Shown in pieces: positions 1 to 11,200 of a DNA stretch of 30,682 nucleotides. Under the pieces are notes generated by a model that saw only the letters and a program-made list of their open reading frames with translations, made no database searches and was not told where the DNA came from. Origin of the DNA: Bacteroidetes bacterium UBA7692 (GTDB lineage Bacteria; Bacteroidota; Bacteroidia; Chitinophagales; LD1); assembly GCA_002482725.1 (NCBI GenBank), contig DLGO01000076.1, forward strand, positions 1 through 30,682, given 5' to 3'. A program made the translations under genes and the position numbers. The first letter of the stretch is position 1. Each line of letters opens with the position of its first letter.

Positions 1-162
1 ATATCGACCAATGCGCCTTATTTTCTTGGCTCGCAGGGTGAGTCAGAAACCGGATCAATTCTGCACACGGAGCCAAGACATATTGCGGAACTATCAACTA
101 AAGTAACTGCGCAGATTTGTGCAGGAGGTCAATCAGTTTTGGCTGATAAGAATGTTTGTTAG
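1..162 (+). CDS. C-terminal end of an unidentified protein (partial)
   Basis: The first reading frame is open from the left edge to a TAG at 160-162 and gives about 53 residues. The start lies outside the window. The tail is polar, contains two cysteines and ends in Lys-Asn-Val-Cys. I do not recognise a family. The frame could be chance, since only 160 bases are visible, but it has no internal stop and a balanced composition, so a true gene end is plausible. The spacer after it is poor in coding signal. Confidence 0.4.
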   Translation: MSTNAPYFLGSQGESETGSILHTEPRHIAELSTKVTAQICAGGQSVLADKNVC

Positions 163-195
163 GTTATTTCCTAGCGAAACAAGAAGGATTTTTGA

Positions 196-339
196 AGCCA
201 TAGTGAAATATCTCTGGCAAAAAAATACGACGAAGTTGCAGCAAGAAATAACTACAAACTGATTATCAAGGCAGGTCTGTTTGACCTCAATGGTTTCTGG
301 CTTGCCCTTGCAGCCTTAAAAAGAAAATACAGCGCTTGA
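196..339 (+). pseudogene. ATG-less ORF, possible gene remnant
   Basis: Frame 1 is open from just after a TGA at 193-195 to a TGA at 337-339 and encodes about 47 residues of protein-like composition. It has a charged N-terminal part (Lys-Lys-Tyr-Asp-Glu), a hydrophobic centre (Gly-Leu-Phe-Asp-Leu-Asn-Gly-Phe-Trp) and a basic end. There is no ATG, GTG or TTG in frame; only ATA and CTG occur near the start. It is in the same frame as the left-edge gene but separated from it by several stops. A decayed gene end or a coincidental frame are both possible. Confidence 0.2.
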
Positions 340-346
340 TTTTTGG

Positions 347-372
347 TTACCTTTTGATCAAGCAAAAGGTAA
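347..372. terminator. Stem-loop, likely bidirectional terminator or dispersed repeat
   Basis: TTACCTTTTG (347-356) and CAAAAGGTAA (363-372) form a perfect 10-bp stem with a 6-base loop, lying between two convergent genes. The sequence resembles a stem-loop motif that I recall recurring between genes in many Bacteroidota and often mistranslated as a short 'VTF...KQK' peptide. An A-rich stretch follows on the plus strand, which gives a T-run on the minus strand. A terminator role for both neighbours is inferred. Confidence 0.5.
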
Positions 373-465
373 GGCAAGAAAAAACTACATTGACCAAACC
401 CTGCGTGTGACATGCCTTTCATTGTTATTGATTAATCTTCCGAACACGTATATGGTCTCTACATC

Positions 466-1860
466 TTATATCGTCATCCCTATATCAATCCCCTTTATCT
501 TCCTGTACAGATCCGTAGCATAGTTATCCGTCATGCCCGACACATAATCCAACACACCCATTACCTTTTGGTAGTTAGTGCCCTGCTCATACAGAAATTG
601 GTGTGGTATTAATTTAACTGCGGTTTTCTCAGACTTACTGCGCTTATCGTGTTGTGTCAGCACAGGATTCACAAAGTGCGTCAGCAATTCAGACATTACA
701 TGGTAGCCCGCATTTTCTATTTCCAGTACGGAGCGGTGAGCGTAGATGTTATCCTGTGAAAAGGTTTTAATAAGGTCAAGCGTCTTGCTCTCTTTCATAA
801 TACAATCGTATAAAGGTTCCCTGAAAGTGCCATCCAGTATTGCCTCAAAATTGGTCTGGTAGTAGTGCAACGCCCTTGCTGTTAGTAGGCCGATGGATTT
901 AGCGCGCAGGTAGGTTATCTTCTCATTGCGGTCGCCAATCTTGGCCAGCTGTGCTTCTACTTTTGTTGTATCCTCCGGTTTTATTTCGCTAATCAGGTCT
1001 TTCAACATTTTTATGCAAACTCCATGCTCTATAAAGCCCAAACGGTGCGCATCTTCCAGGTCTATTATGTTGTAGCAGATATCATCTGCCGCCTCTACCA
1101 GCCATACAAAAGGATGCCTGAAGTAACTCACTAAGTCCAGGCTGTTGTCCTTTATCATGCAGCTGTTCTCAGCTATATCCTTAAATGTTTCTTTTTCAGA
1201 TTGGAAGAAGCCAAACTTTTTGCGGTGTATGATGCCCTTTGTTTTTGCAGAAGACTCGCATGGGTATTTGGCAATAGAGGCCAGCGTAGCATAAGTGAGC
1301 TGGATTCCGCCCTCAGACTTACCGGTTTGATGCTGTGTCAGTATGCGTATGGCATTGGCATTGCCTTCAAAGTTCACAAAGTCAGCCCATTCTGCCTGTG
1401 TGAACTGCCCTTTAAAAGCCACCTCATTTTTCTTGAAATAATTGGCAATTGCATCCTCGCCGGAGTGCCCGAAAGCAGGGTTGCCTATATCGTGGCACAG
1501 GCATGCAGAGCTGATAACATTGTACAGGCTGTTTCGGTAAAACTCCTTGCTGTCTTCATTCAGGCTCGTGCCATAGTTGTTGACTATAAAGTCGCCTGCT
1601 AGGCTACCCAAAGAGCGCCCAACAGAAGCAACCTCCAGAGAGTGCGTCAACCTGTTGTGTACGAATACACTGCCCGGCAAAGGGAATACCTGCGTCTTAT
1701 TCTGCAACCTGCGAAAAGCCGATGAAAATATGATACGGTCGAAATCTCGTTGATACTCGGAGCGGAACTCTTTTGTGGCAGCATCGCTTTTCCTGCCTGT
1801 GCGGTTTACCGAGAATAATTTATTTAAGTCCTGCATTGTGTTTTTTACATGACGCAGCAT
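466..1860 (-). CDS. dgt: Deoxyguanosinetriphosphate triphosphohydrolase (dGTPase)
   Basis: This cytoplasmic HD-domain enzyme of 464 residues hydrolyses dGTP (and often other dNTPs) to the deoxynucleoside and triphosphate, helping to control nucleotide pools. The N-terminal part has the family's FRRLQNKTQV region (about residues 49-58). The HD metal site is visible as H73 in NRLTHSLEV, H123-D124 in CHDIGNPAFGH, and the distal aspartate in AADDI (258-262). The FEGNAN motif at 164-169 is typical of dGTPases. Length fits the family. The ATG at 1860 is used here; a second methionine at codon 9 is an equally possible start, and no ribosome-binding site decides between them. The gene lies 93 bases downstream of the beta-barrel gene on the same strand and could be co-transcribed, although a weak hairpin lies between them. 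Confidence 0.93.
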   Translation of the reverse strand: MLRHVKNTMQDLNKLFSVNRTGRKSDAATKEFRSEYQRDFDRIIFSSAFRRLQNKTQVFPLPGSVFVHNRLTHSLEVASVGRSLGSLAGDFIVNNYGTSLNEDSKEFYRNSLYNVISSACLCHDIGNPAFGHSGEDAIANYFKKNEVAFKGQFTQAEWADFVNFEGNANAIRILTQHQTGKSEGGIQLTYATLASIAKYPCESSAKTKGIIHRKKFGFFQSEKETFKDIAENSCMIKDNSLDLVSYFRHPFVWLVEAADDICYNIIDLEDAHRLGFIEHGVCIKMLKDLISEIKPEDTTKVEAQLAKIGDRNEKITYLRAKSIGLLTARALHYYQTNFEAILDGTFREPLYDCIMKESKTLDLIKTFSQDNIYAHRSVLEIENAGYHVMSELLTHFVNPVLTQHDKRSKSEKTAVKLIPHQFLYEQGTNYQKVMGVLDYVSGMTDNYATDLYRKIKGIDIGMTI

Positions 1861-1889
1861 GATTGATTAATGCTGTTTCAGGATTCAAA

Positions 1890-1915
1890 GCTAATTTTTA
1901 GATTCTAAAAATAGC
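1890..1915 (-). terminator. Weak hairpin between barrel gene and dgt
   Basis: GCTA plus TTTTTAG (1890-1901, with one bulged A) pairs with CTAAAAA plus TAGC (1905-1915) around a 3-base loop. It lies between the stop of the beta-barrel gene and the dgt start. It is AT-rich and has no strong T-run after it on the minus strand, so partial termination or attenuation is only a suggestion. Confidence 0.3.
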
Positions 1916-1953
1916 AATGATTATAGCGGTAATTGGGATAACTCTTAACCAGG

Positions 1954-3633
1954 TTAAAAACTCAACGTATACGTCATCTCACCCCTGTATTCACCCGTAG
2001 TATTGGTACTCACGTATGTGGTCCTGGTTATGTTATTGGTAAACCGCAGTGCATGCATATTGGTAATGCGGTAGCCTATACTGAGCGTGTTGTTGATCGT
2101 ATGCGCATTCCACAGATTTGCTTGCCGCGAAGCTGTATAAGTAAATGCAACTGCTGTAGATATTTTCCCTTTCCAGAAAGAATTGGATACCGCTAATGTT
2201 GGGCTTATGTTCATCACATCAAAGATCGGTATTTTAGAGTATAGCACATTGATGCCAGGAGCAATGGTCATGTTTATCTTCAGCATCGTTAGCGAGTACG
2301 ATACATTGCCGTTTATGGTACTGTTGCGTGAGTATTGTGCCGTAAATTTATTCAGGTCATCCAGTCGGTTATAAGTCAGCACCGAAGATATGTTATGTAC
2401 AAATTTAGTATTGATAATAGTGTAGTGTGGAGCTATGGCAATGGTCTGCTGCACCTGTGTCAGCTTGGTGGTATCGTTCACCTCTTTCAATCCGTTTTGC
2501 TGGAACATCAGGAAGTTGTTGTACGAAAACGTAATGCCGAATTTTTGGTTTGGTATCAGCGTCAGGGTGGCATTCAGTCCGGCTCTGTTTGTTTTCAGTG
2601 CCTTACGCTTGTTCAGGTTGTCATTCTGGAAAAACTGCATCAGCGACACTATCGCCTTTCCTTTCTTAGACGTGATGGCCTGGTTTAGCGTTATCTTCTG
2701 CTGGTCGTTTACGATATAGTCCAGCCCCATGCTTTGGTATTCAGGTTGTATGCGGCTATAGTCTGCACCCAGCGTCAGTCGTTTTCCCTTATAAGTTATA
2801 TTGGTATGCGCCGTCCACGAGTAGCCTGTTGAGAGCCTTATCGGTATTATCTTATTGGCAAAGTTTGCCGCTCCCCCGCTACCTATATCGTATAGCTGCG
2901 AGTTGGTATTGCGGGTATAGGCGCTTACCGCTCCATCCAGTTGCCAGGTTATTTGCTTCTTCCAAAACGACTGGTAGCTGTTGATGCCAAACACCGCATT
3001 TTCTGCTGGCGTATAGTTCAGTTGGTTCATAGTATCCGAGGGCGTTGGTATGGAGCTGCTCACATCCTTTCCTTTCAGGTATATGAAGTCAAAAAAATTA
3101 TCCTGGTTACCAACCCCCAGCTTAAAGGCATAACCCTTGCGCTTAAACTGAGGCTGTTGTGGCGCAGCACCCAACAGGTTTTCTTTTATGGCCGGGTTCA
3201 GGCGCCCGTACATAGCCCCGAAGCGGAATAGGGATGGGTTTATTTCTATCCCTGCTCCGAGGAATGTCTTTCCATTCAGCGTGGTTGGGCTCCAGCTCAT
3301 ATTGGTCCATCCACCATAAGCCTTTATCCATTTCCAACTTGGGTTTATGCCAAACTGGGCAAACGGATTGGTCAGCGTTTTCGAACCCTCCGTCATGGTA
3401 AAATTGAATGGGATCTGTACACCATAAATGGAAATTACGGGTGCGGCATTTATAAAATAGGTGTATGGCTTGCGCGTATTATTGAATCCCGACGACAGGT
3501 AATATCCGCCGCCAACGCTCACGCTGCCATGTATCTGAAAGGGCTTCTCCTTAGCTATATTGCTCAGGTCCTGGGCATGCAGTCCGGTCACTGCCATGCA
3601 GCAAAAAACAGCAAAAAGAATTACTCTGCTCAC
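1954..3633 (-). CDS. Outer-membrane beta-barrel protein, function unknown
   Basis: This exported protein of about 559 residues has a signal peptide (hydrophobic core VILFAVFCCMAV, cleavage near LHAQ). The rest is made almost entirely of alternating polar and hydrophobic strands rich in Tyr, Asn, Thr and Gly, ending in Phe, as expected for a large outer-membrane barrel. I do not recognise a named family. Start: the frame opens at 3660, immediately after a stop, with only TTG, TTG and GTG as candidates. The GTG at 3633 places the signal peptide best, and TTG at 3660 would add nine residues. It is the last of three minus-strand genes (giant protein, FN3-like protein, barrel), 71 bases after the preceding stop with the GTG start. 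This suggests it is the membrane partner of the two secreted proteins; that role is inferred from context only. Confidence 0.8.
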   Translation of the reverse strand: MSRVILFAVFCCMAVTGLHAQDLSNIAKEKPFQIHGSVSVGGGYYLSSGFNNTRKPYTYFINAAPVISIYGVQIPFNFTMTEGSKTLTNPFAQFGINPSWKWIKAYGGWTNMSWSPTTLNGKTFLGAGIEINPSLFRFGAMYGRLNPAIKENLLGAAPQQPQFKRKGYAFKLGVGNQDNFFDFIYLKGKDVSSSIPTPSDTMNQLNYTPAENAVFGINSYQSFWKKQITWQLDGAVSAYTRNTNSQLYDIGSGGAANFANKIIPIRLSTGYSWTAHTNITYKGKRLTLGADYSRIQPEYQSMGLDYIVNDQQKITLNQAITSKKGKAIVSLMQFFQNDNLNKRKALKTNRAGLNATLTLIPNQKFGITFSYNNFLMFQQNGLKEVNDTTKLTQVQQTIAIAPHYTIINTKFVHNISSVLTYNRLDDLNKFTAQYSRNSTINGNVSYSLTMLKINMTIAPGINVLYSKIPIFDVMNISPTLAVSNSFWKGKISTAVAFTYTASRQANLWNAHTINNTLSIGYRITNMHALRFTNNITRTTYVSTNTTGEYRGEMTYTLSF

Positions 3634-3704
3634 AGCCCTATGTGTCAAATTACTATACAATCAGTCAAATTTTCCCGGTCAGTTATTCTTATCTCCATTT
3701 CATT

Positions 3705-5204
3705 TTATCTGGCACGCACAGCTATCTCATTGCCTGCCTTCCCTTCTGTGCCTTTGCTATCCACGCTCACCATAAAGTAGCGGTATAGCTCACCGCCTTT
3801 AGCGGTTGTGTCAATGTAGTTGTCTGTACTTTGTACTGCTGTGTAAACCACCACCGGGGCCACCTCGGGCTGGTAGCGGTATAGCTTCTGCTTGGCTACC
3901 CGGGGGTCTATTATGGCACCCCACTGCAGCACTATTCCTTTATCTGTGGCCATTCCCTGGAGCGTTCCGTTGGTTATCAGTTCATCCTCCGGCGTACTTA
4001 CTACGGCCGATATCTCTTTGCCTGTTTCCCCTATTTCGCTCAGCCCAAAAAGTAGGTACTCGTAATTCTTGCCCGGAAGCACAGTAGTATCTGTAAACCT
4101 GTTTCCTACCAATCCTTGTCCGTCATTAAGCCATTCCGGTTTGCGTGCGCCCTCTTCTATGCGCTGTATTTTGTACCGCGTATTGTCTACGTTGTCCCAG
4201 TACAGGTACACCAGTGTATTATCATACACTGCATTGAAAGTGCCCGCATAATCATCAGCGCCTGATTTGCCTATGTATAGTTCTACCTCATTGCTTAGCT
4301 CGCTTACCATCATGCTCAGGTTCTCTGTTCTGGCAGCGTATGTGTAGTTGCTACCTGCCAGCGATAGTGCCGCGCTGTCCGTAAAGGTTACCAGACTGTC
4401 TGCTCCCGATGCCGCTGCTACAAACTGGTAGGTGCTATCGCCATCCCTTTTGCGGTATAGCTTTACCGATGCCAGGTATGGTTCAAATGTTCTTACATCC
4501 GCACGTATTCCCTTTTCTGTTTGTGTCACACTTTGTAGTGTCGGTGCCAGTGGCTTCTGTACCGGCATGCCCCGGTCAAAGAATGCCGCACTCTCAAATG
4601 TTTCCAGGGTTATAAAATTGCGTGCGCTTAGCTTGTAGTAGTATATCCTGTCGGGTGCTATCAGCTCATCCGTATAGCTCGTGTCAGTAGAGGGTACAGT
4701 CGTCAGTAGTGTATATTGCCCTTCCATATCCTCACTCTTAAATATCTGCACAGCCTTAATATTATCTATCGAGCTAAGTCTCCAGTGTAGTTTTACTCCC
4801 TGCGATTTTGCATCCGGCTGTGCGCCTGTATTGGCGAAATAGTAGGCTGTAAACACCTTGGTAGCCGCAAAAACCGGTTCTCCCGCTCCTCCCTTTTTGC
4901 CATCAGGGGTATAGGGTATAAAGGCATACTGGTACAGGTGACTTGGCTTCACTACGGTATCTGTGTAAAAGAATATGGTTGTGTCGCCCCGCTGGTACCG
5001 TTGGTAGTATTTGCCCAAGGACTTTGCTTTTTCTCCATCGGTGCGTATTACATCCACCTGGTTGTACTTGCCTTTTTCTGTAGTGTAAAATTCTACGGTA
5101 ATAAAATTCTTGCCGCTCTCCGATTTATAGAAGCGCAGCTCGGGTTTTTGTGCCTGCGCAGCTATGCTGCACAGTAGTATGTATATAGCGATTATGTTTT
5201 TCAT
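3705..5204 (-). CDS. Secreted fibronectin type III-like multidomain protein
   Basis: This 499-residue protein starts with a clear signal peptide (Met-Lys-Asn-Ile-Ile, cleavage after AAQA near residue 18). The body consists of about four to five repeats of roughly 95 residues with fibronectin type III-like features: a Trp near the start of strand B (VKLHWRL, VYLYWDN, IVLQWGA) and closing Tyr-rich strands (YYYKLSA, YEYLLFG, YRYFMVS). No catalytic motif and no T9SS sorting domain are seen. The start is 11 bases after the stop of the giant gene and the next gene follows closely, so the three are probably one operon. A role as an extracellular or periplasmic binding partner of the giant protein is inferred. 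Confidence 0.82.
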   Translation of the reverse strand: MKNIIAIYILLCSIAAQAQKPELRFYKSESGKNFITVEFYTTEKGKYNQVDVIRTDGEKAKSLGKYYQRYQRGDTTIFFYTDTVVKPSHLYQYAFIPYTPDGKKGGAGEPVFAATKVFTAYYFANTGAQPDAKSQGVKLHWRLSSIDNIKAVQIFKSEDMEGQYTLLTTVPSTDTSYTDELIAPDRIYYYKLSARNFITLETFESAAFFDRGMPVQKPLAPTLQSVTQTEKGIRADVRTFEPYLASVKLYRKRDGDSTYQFVAAASGADSLVTFTDSAALSLAGSNYTYAARTENLSMMVSELSNEVELYIGKSGADDYAGTFNAVYDNTLVYLYWDNVDNTRYKIQRIEEGARKPEWLNDGQGLVGNRFTDTTVLPGKNYEYLLFGLSEIGETGKEISAVVSTPEDELITNGTLQGMATDKGIVLQWGAIIDPRVAKQKLYRYQPEVAPVVVYTAVQSTDNYIDTTAKGGELYRYFMVSVDSKGTEGKAGNEIAVRAR

Positions 5205-5215
5205 CCTTGCGCTCT

Positions 5216-8200
5216 TTATTTGATTTTACAGGCAGTTCCCGAGCAGGTGCCCAAAAACATATTTATATCAAAATTCTTATTGCTGTCTACTGTAGCATTT
5301 ATGCCGATTGCTTTTGTTACTGCGTCTCCCACGCATACCGGCGGACATACAAACGATACCGGCAAGCATTGGTACAGGCTTCCCGACACTTCCAGGCTTA
5401 TGCAGCCACCCAGTGTCAGTGTTTTGGAAGGCATTATGTAGGTGCCGTTTACCATCGCTTCTACTACTGCTTTGGCATCTATATTGGTACAGGTTGCCGG
5501 CGACTTCAGATAGGCTTCTGCGGTTACTTTGGCCATCAGCCCAAGCCCTAGTGTAGTCGGCCCGTCAAATGCGCCATAGGCCCTTGCGGTTAGTGCCGCT
5601 CCTGCTTTCACACCTCCTGCTACCACCAGAAAGTCTGCGCTTACATCGGCTATGCTCCTGGTTATCGATGCCTGAAACAGGAAGCCCTTCACTTTATTCT
5701 GGAAGTTGGCAGGCAGGCACCCGAAGTCACCTATGCCGCTCGCCAGTTCAGAGCCCTTGCCGCTGTAGTCTCCTATCAGGGCATACATTCCACCACCACC
5801 AAGGCTCGGCATCTGCATGTTTCCATTTGCTTTAAAGTACCATCCCTTGCTGCCTATGCGCGCATTTACACCACCATTCAGCACCATACCGGCTATATCC
5901 ATATCTTTTATAGTTACCGAGCCGTCTATTGCACCTTCTTTCATCAGGTACACCCACTTCATACCGCCAAATGGCGTAGGTATATTGTCTATCCCTATTT
6001 CCGTGTTATCCGCTATCACAGCACCTGTTACGTTAAACGACATCTTTTTGTCATTCATGCCGGTGGTGCCGTAGGTTACTCCATCAAAGTGGAGCGTACC
6101 CCATTTGTATTCATTGGCTAGCACCTTATTGCCGCCCACCAGCGATTTTATTCCACCTGAGCCACCGCCTTTTATCACATTTTCAGCCACCGCTTTCAGC
6201 TTCACTTCGGTATTCTGCATTCCATAGTGGTCCAGGTCTATCTTCAACTTTGGCAGCACATTTACTTCAGACACCTCACCATCCGCATGGAAATATTTGT
6301 TGCTCAGTTTCGCCTTGGTAAATGAATAGTAGATTTTACCCGTGCTGAATTCAAACGGCGACACATCTATGCTTGCTTTCATCGTTTCATCATAAAAAAG
6401 CGAAGAGGTAATATCGCCTGTGCCCGGTATATCCGTCTTGAAGGTTCCGTTTAGCTTCAGGCTTGTCTTAGATAGTACAAGTTTAGGCGATGGCGTAAAG
6501 GCCACTATGCCATGCACGTTAAATGAGGATGGTGTTATGTTGATGCTCGACACACTGTTGCTATACAGAAATATACTCTTCAGCTTCACGCTCTGTCCTG
6601 CCTGTATGCCATCCAGTCCTTTGATTTCCGACACGGGGGTATTATCCGGGTTATACGCAGAGAACTGCCATGCCCTGCTCACGCCATCCTCCATGTAGAA
6701 GTAGCCCAATGCCTTAGCTTGCGCATTTACGGTTAATGGCAGCTTGCCGTTTACCAGCGTTAGCTTATCAAACTTAAACGTGGCCTTATCTGTCTTCACC
6801 GCAGCGGATGAAATATATACATCTGTAAATGGCACTTCTATACCTGTGTTCATCACACCCGATTTCAACCGTATGCCAAACTGGTTGATGCTCCAGCTCG
6901 ATGATTTTATACTCCAGTTAGAACCCATTTTGCTGCTCAACTCACTGGTGGATATTTTGTTCTCATTTGCCAGCTTGCCGTCTTTTAGTTTCAGCTCACC
7001 TACTTTTATTTTCATATCCGCAGGGCTTAGTCCCGGTATGTTTGTATGCAGGGTAGCATCCAGTATTATCTCCCTGTCCAGTATACGCGAGCTCTTTTGC
7101 GCTGCGCTGCCCGACTTAGGAAATGCCATCAGCGAAAAGCTCACATCGCTACTCTTGTTATTGCTTAGGGTCAATCCCTCGTCTGCATTATATGCCTTGG
7201 TCACACTCGGGTCTGAGAAAAATGTATTGAGCACAGGAATTTTTACCGTATTGCCTGAGCTACTGCTGCTACCACCTCCCGTTCCATACAGGTTTGGCAC
7301 AGAATAATTATTCGAATAGTTATAAACGTTAGTCGATTGTGTAGCAGTGGTAGTGCCGGAAACAGATCCTGTGGTATTGTATGGTGTGCCAACATATACC
7401 GCCTCATCAAAGCTCAGGTCGTTGTTGTTGAACGATGTAGTATTCAGTTTCACATTGCCGGCTATCACTCCATAGTTGCCAGAGCTTTGCACTGTCAGGT
7501 AGTTTTCATCGCGCAGCTTGGCATTATAGTAGTTGTATACTTTCACCGGTACCTCCAGTGCATCTGTTTTCATATTGCCGAAAGTGGTAGTCATATACGG
7601 CTTGCCCGATGGCGCTGTCAGGTTTCCTTTCTTGATGCTTATATTGCTGAATGGTATTTTTGCCTTCTCTCCTGCAGAAAACTGCTGATTGCCTGCCAGG
7701 TTCAGGAAGTTTCCGCTTATCGTCCTTGTCTGCCCGTTCTGTTTCAGTTCAGTCACCTCTACCGGAAATCCCAGTAGCTTGCTGATATCCATATCATCTA
7801 CTCCCTTCAGTACAAAGTCGTGCGAAAAGCAATCGGGCTTATTATTGGCAGTATTGGAAGAGCCACCCGTAGCAGCGCCGTTAAAATTATAATTCTTATT
7901 GCTTGACGACCAGCTGCCAGCCCCACTGGTATTGTATCCTGTCGATGCCACATATCCCTGTGTGCCCGAGCCGGAGCCTGACCCGGAAGACGTCGGAGTT
8001 AAGTTCAGCACCTGCAGAATTTTGGTGTACACATCCCAGCTATCTCCCACATATTGCGATTCGGGTTTGGTTACCACTACCTTCTGTGCGTAGTCGCGCT
8101 TTGGTACATTGTGTAGTGTAAATTTTCCCTTGTTATCTGTGGTGGTTTCTACATCACCCACCGTTACATTAAAGTATATGGTAGGCACTGTTACATCCAG

Positions 8201-11200
8201 TTTTACCTTGGCACCGCTTACTGCTTCGCCCTTATTGTTCTTCACAGTTCCCGAGATGCAGGTGCCTGGTTTCAGGCTCACATTTATCCATTTCCCCCAG
8301 GAGTTACTGTACGGTATTTTAGTGCTTACAAAAAACGGCTCATAGTCTTTTTTATCCGGCCCTGTCACCTTTACCTGGTACGATATGTTATCATCAAATC
8401 CGCCATTTTCAAAAGTTAGGCTGGCAAATCCTTGCTCATTAGTCACAGCTTCCAGTGCGCAGTCGCTCTGTACATTTACCAAAGTCTGGCTTGCCTGAAA
8501 TCCCCCCGATCCGGAGCTGCCTGTATTCACAGGCATCATGCTGGTGCAGCTGGTCACCACATTCAGCACCTGCACTTTTGCATTTTGCAGCCATCCGTCA
8601 GTTTCCGCATCTTTTACCCACACTATCAGTTTCCGCTTTCTTTTCGACAGAGATATAGTGCCTATATCATGCTTTGCATTTTTTACTTCCAGTTCTATTG
8701 TGTCGGTCAGGTAGCCGTCACTTTCTATTATCACCTTTTGTTTTTTGCCGGCTATTTTGGTAGCATATACTTCTGCAAAGTATCCGCTACCATTGGTTTT
8801 TTCACTTACTTCATCATCATTCATGTGTATGTACGCTGGTATGCCCATCCCTGTTTCCCCATCTATCACACGGCCTGTCACTTCACTTTGTCTTTTCAGT
8901 ATTATTTCTCCCATCGGGTACTGCTCCCCATAGTACATCACTTTTATCTTTTTGGAAGTATTTGTGGCAATTACATAAGGCTCATACCCCTTCTTCGAAA
9001 TGTACATGCCCCTTACAGGCCCTGTAGGCTGCATCGTAGTGCTGTTGTATAATATGGGTAATTCGGTAAATTCAAAGCCACCTCCCAGATTGGTATGTAC
9101 ATTACGGAATGTATAGTCGGTCGCAGCAATAGCTCCGGTGTTCAGGTTGTTTTGCAGCGCTTTTTCAGAGGCGTTTGTAACGGTGCCTGTGTATAGTCTA
9201 TGTACGTTGGTATAGCTGTATTTGCTTTCCAGCCCTACGTATGCTCCTTCTATAGGCTTGTTGTTATTATCGCCGTCCAGCACGCGGCCAAAGAGCCTCG
9301 GCATTTTTGGTTTTATATCCCAGTTCCGCTTCTCTATGTTATAAGCGTATGCACTCATGGCATCTGCGTATGGTGCGGTAGTGCTTAGCGCATATTTTAT
9401 TGGGGTTACTTGTGTTTGTGGTGCCGAGCCAGAAGCGTGTATCAGTTCCGGTGTAGTATATTCATAGTTGTACTTATCATCTTTATTCATTTCGAAGTAG
9501 ATGTAGTACTCATACTGCCCCCCGAAATATACATCGCAGTAAACCACCCTTCTGAAACGTGCTATACCATTGCCGTTGGTCATAGTAGACGCCACTACTT
9601 CCATTCCTTTTATCGTTTTCCCGTCATCGCCTTCTTCCGGCATTCCCATACCATCTTCTTTGGGGAAAACATCAGAGCTGGCGATCGTCTTGCGCAACAG
9701 GTAGGTCTTTACGCCCACCAGGTTTTCTGTACTTACCTGTAGCGGCGGTTGGTTATTGCCCCAAAACTTCTTTGGCCCCAGGTGCGCCTGAAACTCCTGC
9801 GTGCGGGCCACGCACAGCACATTGGGGCTGTTTATGTTCAGTTGCTTGCTGAAATCAAAAAGCTGCACAGGTTGCGTATAGAAATAACCTTGCGGTCCCT
9901 CTATGCGGATACAGGCAAACACAAAAGTGTTATCATAAACTGTAGCCTTGGTAGTCTTTGTTATCGTGCCTCCCGCTGCAGCTTTTATAGAGGCATCCAG
10001 CATAGTAACCGACCCACCCTCACCAAACGGGTATTCATTTATAAAGCTGAAGCTGAAATTTCCGCTTGCATCTGTTTTAGTGGTGGCTGCTACCGAGCTT
10101 AGTGCCTTGCCTCCGTTTTTGGATAGCACAATTCCATCGTTGCTGTTCAGCTCATATTGTGGCACATTGCCCAGGTCCATTGTCCCACCAATCGGTGAAT
10201 AGGTGCCATCATCCAGTTTCTGAAAGTATTTTACCACCAGCGATATATTGGCATTGCTCAGCGAGTATTTCTTTGTTTCGCCGGGGTCGCCGTATATGTA
10301 TTTCAGGTTGCCGTTCAGCGTGGCAGTTGGCGAAAAAAGCATATCTCCATTATATTTTAATCCATCAAGGCTATTGCTTCCAAAAGTGAAAGGATTGCCC
10401 GCATTGTTCGTGCCTCCAAGATTAGGCGACGTAATCGGAGGGTTGAAAACATTGGTAGGTATATTTACATTGGTATTTGTATAGTTGATTTGGGTTACGG
10501 GTGCCTTGTAGGTAAACCAACAAGCTTCGCTGTAGCCGCCATTTTTGAATTGTGTGCTGTTATTGGTATCCCGCGCTTTTACCCTCCACACATACTTTTT
10601 ACCGGGTATTAGTTGTGGTAGCGCATTGGTATATACCAGCACGTTTTGCGCGCGCAGGGTATTGGCATATAGCGTAGGGAAAGCCGTATTCTTTATTACA
10701 TCATTGGGGTTTAGAGTGTTGGGTACTTCTTTCAGGGTAAATTCATATTCCACAGTGCCGGGTGATGTTGCCGGAGGTGACCAGCTGAACACTACATTTT
10801 GTGGTGTGCTTACTGCTATATCATTACCACAGGTAGGTTGTATAGCAAATGGCGGGTCGATATAGTTTAGCTGAAACGGAACAGTGCATCCTGTGCCATC
10901 CATCGATAGGGGCGCGCTTGTATTATAGTCCAGTGCCTTTACGCAGATAGTATATCCCCCTTCTGGCAGCGTTTGGTTCTGCATCAGTTCATTCTTGGTA
11001 ATACGCGTGAGCACCACATTATTGGCATCAAAGTACGAGCGCGTTTGGTTATCGCTGAAGTCTATTCGCTTAAACTCCCCCGGGTTAAGTGTTATAGGCT
11101 GTGCGGGCCTGTATCCTGACATGGTGGTAGCGCTTACTCCGTTATCGCTGCTGATGCGTACCCATAGCTTCACTTGCTGTGTAGTGCCTGATATATTGTT

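Larger units (their letters stand above)
163..465. other. Intergenic spacer with decayed ORF and stem-loop
   Basis: This 303-base stretch separates the left-edge gene from the dGTPase stop codon; the two genes converge. It holds an ATG-less open frame (196-339) and a 10-bp stem-loop (347-372), listed separately. The part from 373 to 465 shows nothing I can identify. No promoter is needed here because both flanking genes end in it. Confidence 0.6.

Noticed and set aside
1201..1602. Plus-strand open frame of 133 residues
   Set aside because: Antisense to the dGTPase, whose HD motifs lie in the same bases.
6744..7307. Plus-strand open frame of 187 residues opposite the giant gene
   Set aside because: Low-complexity Ser/Leu composition typical of an antisense reading of a beta-rich gene; no domain features.
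8432..9052. Plus-strand open frame of 206 residues opposite the giant gene
   Set aside because: It lies wholly inside the minus-strand 6-kb coding region, is rich in Cys, His and Phe like a reverse-strand shadow, and has no start context or recognisable motif.
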